A program made the position numbers and the translations under genes. From assembly GCF_028622835.1 (NCBI RefSeq), contig NZ_CP117677.1, positions 1,846,820 to 1,910,819 of the forward strand: a stretch of DNA of 64,000 nt, given 5' to 3'. Below are positions 39,757-52,795 of the stretch, one piece after another (the first letter of the stretch is position 1; each line of letters starts with the position of its first letter). The stretch is from Caloramator sp. mosi_1. GTDB taxonomy: Bacteria > Bacillota > Clostridia > Clostridiales > Caloramatoraceae. The notes under the pieces were generated by a model, which had not been told where the DNA came from, searched no databases, and was given only the letters and a program-made list of their open reading frames with translations.

Positions 39757-41357
39757 ATGACAATAAGAGTAAACAATATTAGAATATCATTAGATGATAG
39801 CTTAGATAGGGTTTTAGATATGGCCTGCAAGATGGCACAGGTTAGTAAAAAGGATATTTGGGACTACAAAATACTAAAAGAGTCTATTGATGCCAGAAGA
39901 AAAAACAAGATAGATTTAGTATATCAAGTTGAGTTTAAATGCAATAATGAGTCAAGGGTAGTAGCAAGGGCAAATTCAAAGGATGTTTTATTAGATAGTA
40001 CAAATATTGATGAAAATTTTAACTTTGGTAATGAAAAACTATCAAAGAGACCAATAATAGTTGGAACAGGACCGGCAGGGCTTTTTGCCGGTCTTGTTTT
40101 GGCAAAAACGGTTACAGACCAATTATTTTGGAAAGAGGTTCAAGTGTTGAAAAAGAACTAAAGATATACAAAATTTCTGGAATACAGGAGAATTAAACTT
40201 AGAGAGCAATGTACAGTTTGGTGAGGGTGGAGCAGGAACCTTTTCAGATGGTAAATTAACGACAAGAATTAAAGATACAAGAATAACCTATGTGCTTGAG
40301 GAGTTTGTAGAGGCGGGAGCTCCACCAGAAATAATGTATTCAGGAAAGCCCCATATAGGAACTGATATACTTCAAACAGTAGTAAAGAATATTAGGGAAA
40401 AAATTAAGTCATTTGGAGGAGAAGTTAAATTTGATTCAAAGGTAACAGATATTAAGGTTAAGGACAATAAAATTCAGAGTGTTGTTGTCAACAATGAATA
40501 TGAAATAGAAAGCGATGTTGTTATATTTGCAATAGGACATAGTGCAAGGGATACCTATGAAATGCTTTTAAATAGAGGAGTAGAATTTGAACAAAAACCC
40601 TTTGCTATTGGCGTAAGAATAGAACATCTACAAAGTATGATAGATGAAAATCAATATGGTAAATTTGCAAAACATCCAAGGCTTAAAGCTGCAGATTATA
40701 GGCTAACATACACAAGTAAAATCAATGGAAGACCTTGTTATAGCTTTTGTATGTGCCCAGGAGGGACAGTTGTTGCAGCAGCATCAGAGGAAAATAGACT
40801 TGTAACGAATGGGATGAGTGAATATAAAAGAGATAGGGATAATGCAAATAGTGCAATAGTTGTTGGGGTAGGTTCAGAAGATTTTTCAAGTTCTCATCCA
40901 CTTGCTGGAATGGAGTTTCAAAGGTATTATGAACATCTTGCATATAAAGTTGGTGGAGGAGGATATATAGCACCTATACAACTTGTTGGGGATTTTTAAA
41001 GGATGAGGTTTCAAAAAGCTTGGTAAAGTAAAACCAAGTTATACAAGAGGGTATAACTTTGCAAATATCAGTGATTGTTTGCCCAGCTATGTTGTTAGTG
41101 TATTAAGGGAGGCACTATTGGATTTTGATAAAAAAATAAAGGGATTTGCAAGTTATGATGCAGTTTTAACAGGAATTGAAACAAGAACTTCAGCTCCAGT
41201 TAAAATTATAAGAATGGAAAATTTCGAATCAAGTACAATAAAAGGCCTTTATCCTTCAGGTGAAGGAGCTGGATATGCTGGTGGTATAATGTCTGCAGCT
41301 GTTGATGGAATAAAAACAGCTGAAAAAATAATGCAAAAATATGCTCCAATTGAATAA
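39757..41357 (+). CDS. FAD-dependent oxidoreductase of the COG2509 family (frameshifts)
   Basis: About 530 residues. An N-terminal helper domain leads to a dinucleotide loop PIIVGTGPAGLFAGLVLA near residue 100. Then come QFGEGGAGTFSDGKLTTRIK, FAIGVRIEHLQ, SFCMCPGGTVVAAASE, and the C-terminal FAD block PSGEGAGYAGGIMSAAVDGI. The family is common next to cdaA-cdaR-glmM in clostridia, but its reaction is unknown. Gaps near 40120, 40170, 40998 and 41017 break the frame. It follows cdaR after 12 bases. Confidence 0.85.
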
Positions 41358-41497
41358 AAAGGTATGCTAATTTGTTAAATATGCATAATAAATTTTAAAT
41401 ATTTTTGTTGCAAACATAGGGTAATATACTGTAAAATAAGAATAGATAAAGTATTTAGAAAATTATAAGTTAAATATCAAATAGGGGTGGAGTTTTT

Positions 41498-42576
41498 ATG
41501 AGGGGATTAATTCTTGCAATAAATCCAGGGTCAACATCCACAAAAATTGCAGTATTTGAAAAAGAAATGAAATTAAAACAAACAAATATTACACACGATG
41601 CAACAGAACTTGCAAAATATGAAAAAATTGCAGATCAATTTGACTATAGAAAAAACAAATTTTGGAATACCTTGATAAGGAAGGCTTTAAGATAGAAGAG
41701 TTTGATTGTGTAGTGGGACGTGGTGGACTTTTAAGACCTATGCCATCTGGTACATATAGGGTTACAGAAAAAATGATTGAAGACTTGAAGATAGGATTTC
41801 AAGGGGAACACGCTTCAAATTTAGGGGTATTATTTCAAAGTCAATAGCAGATGAGATAGAAAAGGAAGCTTATATAGTTGACCCTGTTGCAGTTGATGAA
41901 TTTGAGGATATAGCAAGGATTTCAGGTATACCAGAAATAAAAGAAGATCACTTGTTCACGCTTTGAATATCAAAGCTGTATCAAGAAGGGTTGCAAAGGA
42001 TTTAGGAAAGTCCTTGGATGAATGTAATTTTATTGTAGCACATTTAGGAGGAGGAATATCCGTAGCACCTTTAAAAAAGGTAAAATAGTTGACGTAAATA
42101 ATGCAAATGAAAGTGGACCGTTTTCACCTGAAAGGTGCGGACAAGTGCCTGTTGGTGATTTAGTTAGACTTGCATTTTCAGGGAAATACACTCAAAAGGA
42201 AATGAAAAAGAAGATGGTAGGTCAGGCAGGCCTTGTGGGTTATTTGGGGACAAATGATGCACGAGTTGTTGAAGAAATGATTAAAAATGGGGATAAAAAG
42301 GCAAAACTAATATTTGAGGCAATGTGTTATCAAATAGCAAAAGAAATTGGTGCTGTAAGTACAGTTTTATTTGGAAAAGTCGACAAGATTATACTTACAG
42401 GAGGGCTTGCATATTCAGAAAGACTTGTAAACTATGTAACAGAAATGGTTAAGTTTATTGCAGATGTTGTTGTTATTCCAGGAGAAGATGAAATGCAGGC
42501 CTTAGCAGAGGGTGCCTATAGAGTTTTAGTAGGTGAAGAAAAGGCTAAAATATATGAAGAAGAGGTGGGAATATGA
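41498..42576 (+). CDS. buk: Butyrate kinase, first copy (frameshifts)
   Basis: Acetokinase-family enzyme: acyl phosphate + ADP to acid + [20 protein letters not shown] is the phosphate 1 loop, [19 protein letters not shown] the substrate block, [12 protein letters not shown] and [13 protein letters not shown] the ATPase motifs. Gaps near 41657, 41828, 41947 and 42075 interrupt it. About 358 residues. It starts a six-kilobase run of genes that links acyl-CoA to ATP. The ptb start codon overlaps its stop. Confidence 0.92.
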
Positions 42577-43473
42577 TAAGAACCTTTGATGAAATTTTAA
42601 ACAAAGTAAAATGTGGAGATAGAAAAAGATAGCTGTTGCAGTTGCACAGGATGAACCTGTGTTAGAGGCAGTAAGAGATGCAAAGGCTATGGGACTTGCA
42701 GATGCTGTTTTAGTAGGTGATAGAGAAAAAATTCAAGAAATAGCAAATACATTGGGAATTAACTTAGATGACTTTGAAGTTATTGATGAAAAGGACAACT
42801 CAAAGGCTGCAATGAAGGCGGTTGAGCTTGTTTCTACTAAAAAGGCAGATATGTTAATGAAGGGACTAATAGATACAGCGACTTTCTTGAGAGCTGTTCT
42901 TGATAAAGAAAAGGGTTTAAGAACAGGAAGAGTTTTATCCCACGTTGCTGTTTTTGAAGTTCCAGCACTTCAGAGAATTCTTCTTGTTACAGATGCTGCA
43001 ATGAATATAGCTCCAGATTTAAATACCAAAAACAAATATTAGAAAATGCTGTAAAGGTAGCTCACGCAATTGGAATAGAAGTTCCAAAGGTTGCTCCTGT
43101 ATGTGCAGTTGAAGTTGTAAACCCAGATATGCAACCAACTCTTGATGCGGCTGCTCTTTCAAAAATGAATGACAGAGGACAAATAAAAGGATGCATAGTA
43201 GATGGACCACTTGCAATAGATAATGCTCTATCAGAGGAGGCTGCAAAACATAAGGGAATTAAGAGTCCAGTTGCAGGTAACGCAGATATTATTCTTGTTC
43301 CAAATATTGAAACAGGAAATGTTATGTATAAGACTTTAACATATACTGCTAATGCAAAGAACGGAGGTATACTTGTTGGAGCAGCAGCACCAGTAATTTT
43401 AACTTCAAGAGCCGATAGCAATGAAAGTAAGCTTTATTCAATAGCTCTTGCGTGTCTTGTTGCGTGCCTATAA
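42573..43473 (+). CDS. ptb: Phosphate butyryltransferase (frameshifts)
   Basis: It swaps CoA for phosphate on butyryl-CoA or related acyl-Co[51 protein letters not shown] and [19 protein letters not shown] are conserved blocks of the Ptb/Pta family. Gaps near 42622 and 43030 split the frame. It lies between two butyrate kinase genes, buk-ptb-buk. Confidence 0.93.
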
Positions 43474-43492
43474 TTTAAAAGGAGGATGTACT

Positions 43493-44555
<1,063 letters not shown>

Positions 44556-44566
44556 GATGTGATTAT

Positions 44567-45247
44567 ATGGAGTCAAGAATAAGAATATTTACAGGACACT
44601 TTGGAAGTGGTAAAACAGAAATTTCAATAAATTATGCAATTAAACTTAGGGATGAAGGGAAAAAGGTATGTATAGCAGACCTTGATATAGTAAATCCATA
44701 TTTTTGCACAAGGGATGAAAAGGAATACTTAGAAAGTTTGGGGATAAGAGTTATAGCAACCCCTAAGGAAATGGCTAATGCTGAACTTGGAACAATTCCT
44801 CTCGAAACATTGTCAGTGTTTAATGACAAAAGCTATGATGTAGTTTTAGATGTAGGTGGAGATGACCAAGGGGCGGTTGCCCTTGGTCAATACAATAGAT
44901 ACTTTAAGATGGAAGAATATGATATGTACTTTGTAATTAATACTACAAGGCCCTTTACTAAAGATGTTGAGGGGATTTTAGAGTATATAAGGGACATAGA
45001 AGCTGCATCAAGGCTTAAAGTAAAGTACTTAATTAATAATTCTAACTTGTCCTATGAGAACAAGGATAGAAGATATTTTAAATGGTCAGAATATTGTGGA
45101 AGAGGTATCAAAAGAATTAATATACCAATTAGATATACAGTTGTTAGAGAAGATTTAGCAGACCAAGTAAAGGATAAAATTTCTAATGAGATATTCCCAA
45201 TCAAGATATTTATGCTTCCACCTTGGAGAAAATATCTTGATGAATAA
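44567..45247 (+). CDS. P-loop ATPase of the MinD/CobQ-like group
   Basis: The intact 226-residue protein has a Walker A FTGHFGSGKTEISINYA at the start, then CIADLDIVNPYFCTRDE and VVLDVGGDDQGAVALGQ. Similar proteins occur beside 2-oxoacid oxidoreductase or buk genes in clostridia. Its job, perhaps cluster or cofactor handling for the enzyme complex, is not known. It lies 11 bases after buk and 24 before the ferredoxin subunit. Confidence 0.7.
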   Translation: MESRIRIFTGHFGSGKTEISINYAIKLRDEGKKVCIADLDIVNPYFCTRDEKEYLESLGIRVIATPKEMANAELGTIPLETLSVFNDKSYDVVLDVGGDDQGAVALGQYNRYFKMEEYDMYFVINTTRPFTKDVEGILEYIRDIEAASRLKVKYLINNSNLSYENKDRRYFKWSEYCGRGIKRINIPIRYTVVREDLADQVKDKISNEIFPIKIFMLPPWRKYLDE

Positions 45248-45271
45248 ATAATAAAAAATAGGAGGTAGAAT

Positions 45272-45481
45272 ATGGGAAAGGTAACTTTTAGAGAAGAAAG
45301 ATGCAAAGGCTGTGGACTTTGTATCGAAGTTTGCCCAGTAAAAATAATTGAATTTGATGAAAAACTAAACACTAAGGGGTATCACCCAGCAACTGTAAAG
45401 GGAGATAATATGCAAAAGTGTATTGCTTGTGCATCTTGTGCAAGAATTTGTCCAGATGTAGTAATAAAGGTTGAAAAATAA
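45272..45481 (+). CDS. vorD: 2-oxoacid:ferredoxin oxidoreductase, ferredoxin (delta) subunit
   Basis: Sixty-nine residues with two ferredoxin motifs: CKGCGLCIEVCPVKII and CIACASCARICPDVVI, binding two 4Fe-4S clusters. It hands electrons from the TPP centre to free ferredoxin. It heads the four subunit genes. Naming as vor rather than por or kor is inferred from the ptb-buk context. Confidence 0.88.
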   Translation: MGKVTFREERCKGCGLCIEVCPVKIIEFDEKLNTKGYHPATVKGDNMQKCIACASCARICPDVVIKVEK

Positions 45482-45504
45482 AGGGTTTAAGGAGGTAAGC
45501 TTAG

Positions 45505-46572
45505 ATGGCTGATAAAGTTTTAATGAAGGGAAATGAAGCAATAGGTGAAGCTGCCATTCACGCAGGATGCCAATGTTTTTGGATATCCTATAACACCACA
45601 AACTGAAGTTGCAGCTTATATGTCAAGAAGAATGCCAAAGGTAGGAAGAGTATTCCTACAAGCAGAAAGTGAAGTAGCAGCAATCAATATGGTTTATGGT
45701 GCTGCAGGTGCAGGAGTTAGGGTTATGACTTCTTCATCAAGCCCTGGTATAAGCTTAAAGGCAGAAGGTATTTCATATATAGCAGGTGCAGAACTTCCTT
45801 GTGTAATTATAAATATAGTTCGTGGAGGTCCAGGACTTGGAGGTATACAACCAGCACAATCAGACTACTTCCAAGCAACAAAGGGTGGTGGACACGGAGA
45901 CTACAGATTAGTAGTATTTGCTCCAGCATCAGTTCAAGAGATGGTTGACCTTGTTCAAGATGCCTTTGATGTTGCGGATAAGTATAGAAACCCAGTAATG
46001 GTAATGGGAGATGGTATGCTTGGACAAATGATGGAACCTGTTGAATTTAAAGAAAGACCAAAAAGGAACTTCCAGAGAAAACTTGGGCAGCAAATGGTTT
46101 AAAGGGTAGAGAAAAGCATAATGTTATAAATTCACTTTTCCTAAAGCCAGAAGAACTTGAAGCTCATAACAATAAACTTCAAGAAAAATACAAAGAAATA
46201 GAAAAGAATGAAGTAAGATATGAATTATATAACTGTGATGAAGAAATGGACCTTGTAATTGTATCTTATGGTACATTATCAAGAATATGTAAGAATGCAA
46301 TTAAGATGCTAAAGAAGGAAGGTATAAATGTTGGTTTAATTAGACCAATAACATTATGGCCATATCCAACTGAAGCATTTGATAAAGTTATAGATAAAAC
46401 AAAGAATGGATTTATATCTGTTGAAATGAGCTGTGGACAAATGCTTGAAGATGTTCAACTTGCCGTAAGTGGTAGAAAGCCAGTTCACTTCTATGGTAGA
46501 AGTGGTGGTATGGTTCCAACTCCAGCAGAAATAGCTAACAAGATAAAGGGAATTGTAGGAGGTGCTAAATAA
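45505..46572 (+). CDS. vorB: 2-oxoacid:ferredoxin oxidoreductase alpha subunit, VorB type (frameshifts)
   Basis: The subunit binds pyrophosphate and CoA ends of the substrate. [54 protein letters not shown] and [16 protein letters not shown] are hallmark blocks. The C-terminal domain has [20 protein letters not shown] and GGMVPTP. Gaps near 45560 and 46065 break the frame. It resembles subunits called 3-methyl-2-oxobutanoate dehydrogenase VorB. The next gene overlaps its stop. Confidence 0.9.
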
Positions 46573-47324
46573 TGACAGTAGTATTTGATAGACCAAAGGC
46601 ATTACTTGATGTGCCAACTCACTATTGTCCAGGATGTACTCACGGTGTTATTCATAGATTAGTTGCAGAAGTAATTGATGAACTTGGAATACTTGATAAA
46701 ACAATAGGTGTTGCACCTGTTGGTTGTTCAGTTCTTGCATACGATTATTTTGCTTGTGATATGTATGAAGCAGCACACGGTAGAGCACCAGCTGTTGCAA
46801 CAGGAATAAAAAGAGCAGTACCAGATAGCGTTGTATTTACATACCAAGGAGATGGTGACCTTGCAGCTATAGGTACAGCAGAAATAGTTCACGCAGCTGC
46901 AAGAGGAGAAAGAATTACAACAATATTTGTAAATAACGCTATATATGGTATGACTGGTGGACAAATGGCACCTACTACACTTCCAGGTCAAGTTACTGAA
47001 ACTTCACCCTATGGAAGAGATGTAAAGACTGCAGGATACCCAATTAGAATTTCAGAAATGATTTCAACTTTAGACGGTGCAGTATATGTTGAAAGAGTTT
47101 CGGTTGATAGCGTTCCAAATATAATAAAAGCTAAAAAGGCTATTAAGAAGGCATTTGAAATACAACTTCAAGGTTTAGGATTCTCCCTTGTAGAAGTATT
47201 ATCAATATGTCCAACAAACTGGGGATTATCACCTAATGAATCTGTAAAATGGCTAAGAGACAATATGATTCCATACTATCCACTTGGAGTTAAGAAGGAT
47301 GCAACTACAGGGGAGGTGAAGTAA
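46572..47324 (+). CDS. vorA: 2-oxoacid:ferredoxin oxidoreductase beta (TPP-binding) subunit
   Basis: The intact 250-residue protein carries [17 protein letters not shown] (cluster/TPP region) and the TPP motif [15 protein letters not shown]...[18 protein letters not shown]. It catalyses decarboxylation of the 2-oxoacid. Overlap with the alpha subunit stop and a single base to the gamma gene show tight coupling. Confidence 0.92.
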   Translation: MTVVFDRPKALLDVPTHYCPGCTHGVIHRLVAEVIDELGILDKTIGVAPVGCSVLAYDYFACDMYEAAHGRAPAVATGIKRAVPDSVVFTYQGDGDLAAIGTAEIVHAAARGERITTIFVNNAIYGMTGGQMAPTTLPGQVTETSPYGRDVKTAGYPIRISEMISTLDGAVYVERVSVDSVPNIIKAKKAIKKAFEIQLQGLGFSLVEVLSICPTNWGLSPNESVKWLRDNMIPYYPLGVKKDATTGEVK

Positions 47325-47325
47325 T

Positions 47326-47855
47326 ATGGCAAATCAAGAAATTATTTTTGCAGGATTTGGAGGACAAGGAATTCTTTCAATGGGTAAATTCTTAGCATAT
47401 GCAGGACTTGAAGAAAATCTAAATGTTTCTTGGTTCCCATCCTATGGACCAGAAATGCGTGGAGGTACTTCAAACTGTTCAGTTATACTTTCAGATGAAC
47501 CAGTAGGTTCACCACTTGTTGTTGATGCAACAACAGTAGTTGTTATGAATAGACCATCCCTTGATAAATTTGAAAGTCACGTTGTAAAGGGTGGTTTACT
47601 AATAATAGATAGTGACCTTGTAAACAGAGAACCAGAAAGAACAGATATAGAAATTATAAAGATACCTGCTCAAAAGATAGCAGAGGAAGTTGGTTCAAAA
47701 AGATTGCTAATATGGTTCTACTTGGAGCACTTGTTGAAAAGACAAAGATAGTTAAGATGGAGTCACTTCTTAAAGCTCTAAAGGAACACGGAAAAGAACA
47801 ATTCTATGAACTTAATAAAAAGGCTCTTGAAAGAGGAGCAGAGTTTGGAAGATAA
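47326..47855 (+). CDS. vorC: 2-oxoacid:ferredoxin oxidoreductase gamma subunit (frameshift)
   Basis: It begins IIFAGFGGQGILSMGKFLAY and has SYGPEMRGGTSNCSVILSDE, both standard for gamma subunits. A gap near 47702 splits off the last 50 residues (MVLLGALVEKT...). It ends the operon, and a terminator follows at once. Confidence 0.9.
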
Positions 47856-47885
47856 AGAAGGCTGCATTTTGCGGCCTTCTTTATC
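47854..47885 (+). terminator. Terminator of the buk-ptb-buk-vor operon
   Basis: AAGAAGGCTGC pairs with GCGGCCTTCTT (one mismatch) after the last stop, with TTTATCTTTATTT behind. Confidence 0.8.
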
Positions 47886-47918
47886 TTTATTTAGGTCAAA
47901 ATTTTGGATATTTTTATA

Positions 47919-49394
47919 GGTTCTATAATAAATGTTGGGGCGTAGACCCAGCATATTTTTTACAAAAAATATGTGCACCTGATTAGACACCTGGTAAAAT
48001 TAAAATAACCAAACAAAAACCTTACCTGAAAGGAGGCATCCATCAAGTGCACACTAATAATTCTATCAAAAATTTATTAGGTTTTAAAGATGTTATTATA
48101 AAAAGATTATTCATAATGACACGTACATTGAGATATACTTAGAAACTAAGAAAAAATTTGTACTTGCCCTAATTGTAATTCCAAAGTTACAAGAGTTCAC
48201 GATTATAGAATTCAGCGTATTAAAGACATACCCTTATTCTTTAAACATACTTTTATCATTCTTAAAAAACGTAGATATCGTTGTAATGCCTGCGGCAAAA
48301 ATTTTATGAACATATAGAATTTTTACCTCGTTATCATAGAATAACTAATAGATTAGCTATGTTTGTAATTTATGAATTATCTAATGAATATAGTATGACA
48401 TCAGTTGCTAGAAAAACTAATCTATCTATCGATACTATAAAACGTATTTTTGATAATGTATCTTACTCTTCTCCTACTAATTTACCTAAAATAATATCTA
48501 TAGATGAATTTAAAGGTAACTCTGGTGGTTCTAAATATCATTGTGCAATAGTCGATCCTGTTAATCATAAAATACTAGACATTATTAAAGATAGAAAAGA
48601 GCATATTCTTATAGATTATTTTAGAAAAATTAAAAATCGCGATAGCGTTACACACTTTATTTGTGATATGTGGCAACCCTATATTGATTTAGCTAAAACT
48701 TATTTCAAAAATGCTGTAATTGTTATAGATAAATTTCACTATATTAGACAAGTCATATGGGCAGTAGAAGCGGTAAGAAAACGTATCCAAAGAGAACTAT
48801 CAATTAAATTAAGAAAATACTTTAAAAGAAGTAAAAGCTTATTTTAAAAAGATATGGCTTACTTGATACAGATTCAAAGTTAGCTTTACAAGTTATGTTT
48901 TCTTATAATAGTGAATTAGCAATTGCCCACACTTTAAAGGAAAAGTTATTGAGTATTATTGATGCTTCACCTTCTTCTAACGAAGCTCGTGTCCTCTTAA
49001 AAGATTGGATTAAACTTGCACAAAATAGTGGTATCAATGAATTGAAAAGATGTGCAAATACCTATATCAGATATTTTAATGAGATTTGTAATTCTTTTGA
49101 TATTCCTTATACAAATGCTTGTATAGAAGGATTTAATAATAAAATCAAAGTTATTAAAAGAATAGCCTTCGGCTATAGAAATTTTGATAGATTCAGGAAT
49201 AGAATTCTTCATTGTTGTAATAAATAATCTGTTAAATATTGTATTTTAGGAAATCCAACTATCGTTGGTCTTTTTGTCGTGCAATTTTTTAAGGGTAAAC
49301 TCCCCTCATCCTATCTATCTTGCTAAAATCATTATCAAATAAGAAAGGACAGGCATTCTAATCTAATGCCCGCCCCAACTATTGACAAAGAGCC
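47919..49394 (+). mobile_element. ISL3-family insertion sequence, copy 1
   Basis: Left end GGTTCTATAATAAATG..., right end ...CGCCCCAACTATTGACAAAGAGCC; the outer 24 bases form imperfect inverted repeats sharing GTTGGGGCG. Both sides show the 8-bp target duplication TTTTTATA (47911-47918 and 49395-49402). The element lies between the vor operon terminator and the ABC importer, within the latter's upstream region. It is full length at about 1476 bp. Confidence 0.9.
48047..49227 (+). CDS. ISL3-family transposase, copy 1 (frameshifts)
   Basis: An N-terminal zinc finger (CPNCNSKVTRVHDYRIQR...CNACGKKFYEH) is followed by a helix-turn-helix and the DDE core: IISIDEFKGNSGG (D), CDMWQPYIDLAKTYF with DKFHYIRQVIWAVE (D) and CIEGFNNKIKVIKR (E). 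It starts GTG 48047 behind AAAGGAGG. Frame breaks are at a 5-A run near 48098 and a 6-A run near 48150 (both shared by all copies), at 48297 and near 48835. The last two are intact in copy 2. Confidence 0.88.
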
Positions 49395-49473
49395 TTTTTA
49401 TAGTATATTGGATTGTTCAGAAAATTCAAACTTGTTAATATAAAATTAAGAAAAATAAAAAGGGGAGTTAAAA

Positions 49474-50504
49474 GTGAAACGTATTTTGAGTTTAGCTGTA
49501 AGTGTTTTAATGGTGGCTTCATTAGCATCTTGTTCTAACTCAAAGACACAGACAACAAGTAGTACAGATAATACATCAAAAAAGTTGTAATTTATTGTCC
49601 ACATCCAGTAGAGTTTATAAACCCAATTGTTGCAGAATTTGAGAAGAGTACAGGTATAACTGCAGAAGTAGTTACAGCTGGAACAGGAGAACTTTTAAAG
49701 AGAATTGAAGCTGAAAAGGACAATCCATTAGGGGACGTTTTATGGGGAGGTTCATTATCTACAGTAAAACCAAAGAAGGATTTATTCCAAGAATATAAGA
49801 GTAAAAATGAAGACTCAGTATTTGATGATTGTAAAAATTCAGAGGGAATGATTACAAGGTTTACAATGATACCAAGTGTTATTATGATAAATAAAAATTT
49901 AATTGGAAACATTAAAATTGAAGGATATCAAGATTTACTAAATCCAGCATTAAAGGGTAAGATTGCATTTGCAGATCCATCTAAATCTTCTTCATCTTTT
50001 GAACACCTTGTAAATATGCTCTATGCAATGGGACAAGGAGACCCAAATAAGGGATGGGATTATGTTGGACAACTTTGTAAGAATTTAGATGGTAAACTTT
50101 TAAGTGGTTCATCAGCAGTATACAAGGGAGTAGCAGATGGCGAATACACAGTAGGTCTTACATTTGAAGAAGCAGCTGCAAAATATGTAAAAGATGGAGC
50201 TCCAGTTGAAGTTATATATATGAAGGAGGGAGTAATAGCAAAACCTGATACTGTACAAATAATAAAAGGAGCAAAGAATTTAGAAAATGCAAAGAAGTTT
50301 ATAGACTTTGTAACAAGTAAAGAAGCTCAAACTTTAATTGCTAATCAGTTATGTAGGCGTTCAGTAAGAAAGGATGTTCCAGCAGCATCAGGACTAAAAG
50401 CTTTAAATGAAATGAATTTAATTAAGGATGATGAAGCAACTGTAAATAAGAGTAAACAAGAATGGTTAGATAAGTTTAAAGATATTTTTACAAGTAGTAA
50501 ATAG
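49474..50504 (+). CDS. ABC importer substrate-binding lipoprotein, AfuA/FbpA-like (frameshift)
   Basis: A lipoprotein signal (LAVSVLMVASLASCSNSK, lipobox cysteine at about residue 21) is followed by a type 2 periplasmic-binding fold: VIYCPHPVEFINPIVAEFE, GDVLWGGSLSTV, INKNLIG, KGKIAFADPSKSSSSFEHL and FVTSKEAQTLIAN. Such proteins bind ferric iron or, for AfuA, hexose phosphates. The serine-rich PSKSSSS loop suits a phosphate ligand and the neighbouring HAD phosphatase supports that, but it is inference. GTG 49474 has AGGGGAG. A gap near 49585 breaks it. Location outer face of the membrane. Confidence 0.8.
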
Positions 50505-50559
50505 TACTATAAGGGCCTGCGACATTTGTTGTGGGCCTAATTATTAAAGGGGTATAGAT

Positions 50560-51674
50560 GTGAGTGTTGCGATTAAAATTGAAAATGTTGTAAAAAGTAT
50601 GAGAAAATTACGGTTATTCCTAATTTATCTTTAGAAATTAAAAATGGTGAATTTTTACCTTGCTTGGACCATCAGGATGCGGAAAAACAACACTATTAAG
50701 AATGATAGCAGGTTTTAATACAATAGATGGAGGTTATATAAAGTTTGACAATGAGATAATTAATGAGATACCTGCATATAAAAGGAATATAGGTATGGTA
50801 TTTCAAAATTATGCTATTTTTCCACATTTGACAGTTAAAGAAAATGTTGAATATGGATTGAAGCTTAGGAAAATATCTAAAACTGAAAGCGAAAAAAGAG
50901 TTGAAGAGATATTAAAGACTGTTAAGATGTATGATTATAAAGATAGACTTCCTGATAAATTATCAGGTGGTCAACAACAAAGGGTTGCTCTTGCACGTGC
51001 TATAGTTATACGTCCAAATGTTCTGTTAATGGATGAGCCCCTTTCAAATTTAGATGCAAAATTAAGAATTGAGATGAGAAGTGTTATAAGAGATATTCAA
51101 AAACATATAGGGATAACAACTGTATATGTAACCCACGATCAGGAAGAAGCACTTGCAATTTCAGATAGAATAGCTGTAATGAAGGAGGGGTTGTTCAACA
51201 GGTTGGTACACCTTGTGAAATATATAAAAGGCCTACAAATACATTCGTTGCAACCTTTATTGGTAGTTCAAATTTGATTAAAGCAAAAGTAAAGATAGAA
51301 AAAGGTGATAAATATATAGTATTTAATGATGAATATAGTTTAAAAGTGAATAATTTAAATAGCAATGTTAAGGATGGTCAAAATGTTGTTGTATCAGTAA
51401 GACCAGAGGAATTTAAAGTATCAAATAAGGGACTTAAAGTAAAAATTTTAAAAGGAACATTTTTGGTAAGTTTATAAATTATGAATTTAAATTATGTAAT
51501 GGAATTTTATTTGACGAAAATAGTGTTTGTGAATTTGTTCAGGATATTTCAGGTATGAATAAATTTCTAAAAGAAGATGAAACAGTCTTTTTAGATGTAG
51601 ATTCAGAAAGAATAAATGTTTTTAGCGAAGATGGTAGCGTAAATTTGGTGGAGGATGTGAGTTACAATGAATAA
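50560..51674 (+). CDS. ABC importer ATPase (frameshifts)
   Basis: Walker [19 protein letters not shown]-loop [13 protein letters not shown], signature [14 protein letters not shown], Walker [17 protein letters not shown], switch [15 protein letters not shown]-terminal TOBE-like domain follows ([12 protein letters not shown]). These place it in the FbpC/PotA/AfuC group. Gaps near 50605, 50655, 51190 and 51465 break the frame. The stop overlaps the permease start (ATG 51667). Confidence 0.9.
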
Positions 51675-52795
51675 AAAATTAAGTTTGATTTTTGGAATAT
51701 AGTTACTGTTGTTATATTAGTTATATTTGTACTATTTTTAATATATCCATTGACAACTCTTTTTGTTGATGCATTTAAGGAACCTTTAACATCTAAATTT
51801 ACTGTAGATAACTTTAGAAAGTTTTTTAGTAAAAAGTATTATTACCAAGCATTGATTAATAGTATCATTTCTGCTTTAAGTGTTACAGTATTATCAATTG
51901 CTATAGGTCTTCCTATTGCATATCTTATGACTGCATATAAAATAAAGGGTAAAAAGCTACTTGAAGTTTTAATAATAATATCAATGCTTTCTCCACCTTT
52001 AATTGGTGCTTATTCTTGGGTTTTGTTATGTGGTCGAAGTGGTGTTATAACTAAGTTTTTTAAACAATATTTGGGAGTTAATATACCTACAATATATGGA
52101 TATGCGGGGATCCTTTTAGTACTAACTTTGAAGCTTTATCCATTTATTTACTTGTATGTATCTGGTGCTTTAAAAAAATCGACTCGTCTTTAATTGAAGC
52201 TGCAGAAAGTTTAGGAACAAAACCATCAAGAAAACTTGTTTTTGTTATAATTCCATTAATACTACCTACATTACTTGCAGGAGCACTTCTGGTTTTTATG
52301 AATGCAATTGCTGATTTTGGAACACCTGTTTTAATTGGAGAGGGTTATAATGTTATGCCAACTTTGATTTATTCTGAATTTATAAGTGAAGTTGGTGGCC
52401 AAGCAAATTTTGCTGCTGCAATGGCAACAGTTATGGTATTTATAACTTCGCTTATGTTTTTGCTGCAGAGATATATCATAAATAAGAAATCCTATATTAT
52501 GAGTTCTCTTCGACCAATTCAGGTAGGAAACCTGAAGGGTATATCAAATAATTTAGCACATATATTTATCTACATTATTGTAATTTTATCGATTATACCT
52601 CAACTAACAGTAATATACACATCATTTTTAAATACAAAGGGTGCTATGTTCTTAAATGAATTTTCTCTAAAGAGTTATAAAACTGTTTTCAGTAGACTTG
52701 GTAAGTCCATTACTAATACCTATATCTATGGATTGATTGCTATTTTTATAATAATTCTTATTGGTATGCTAACAGCCTATATTTCAACAAGAAGA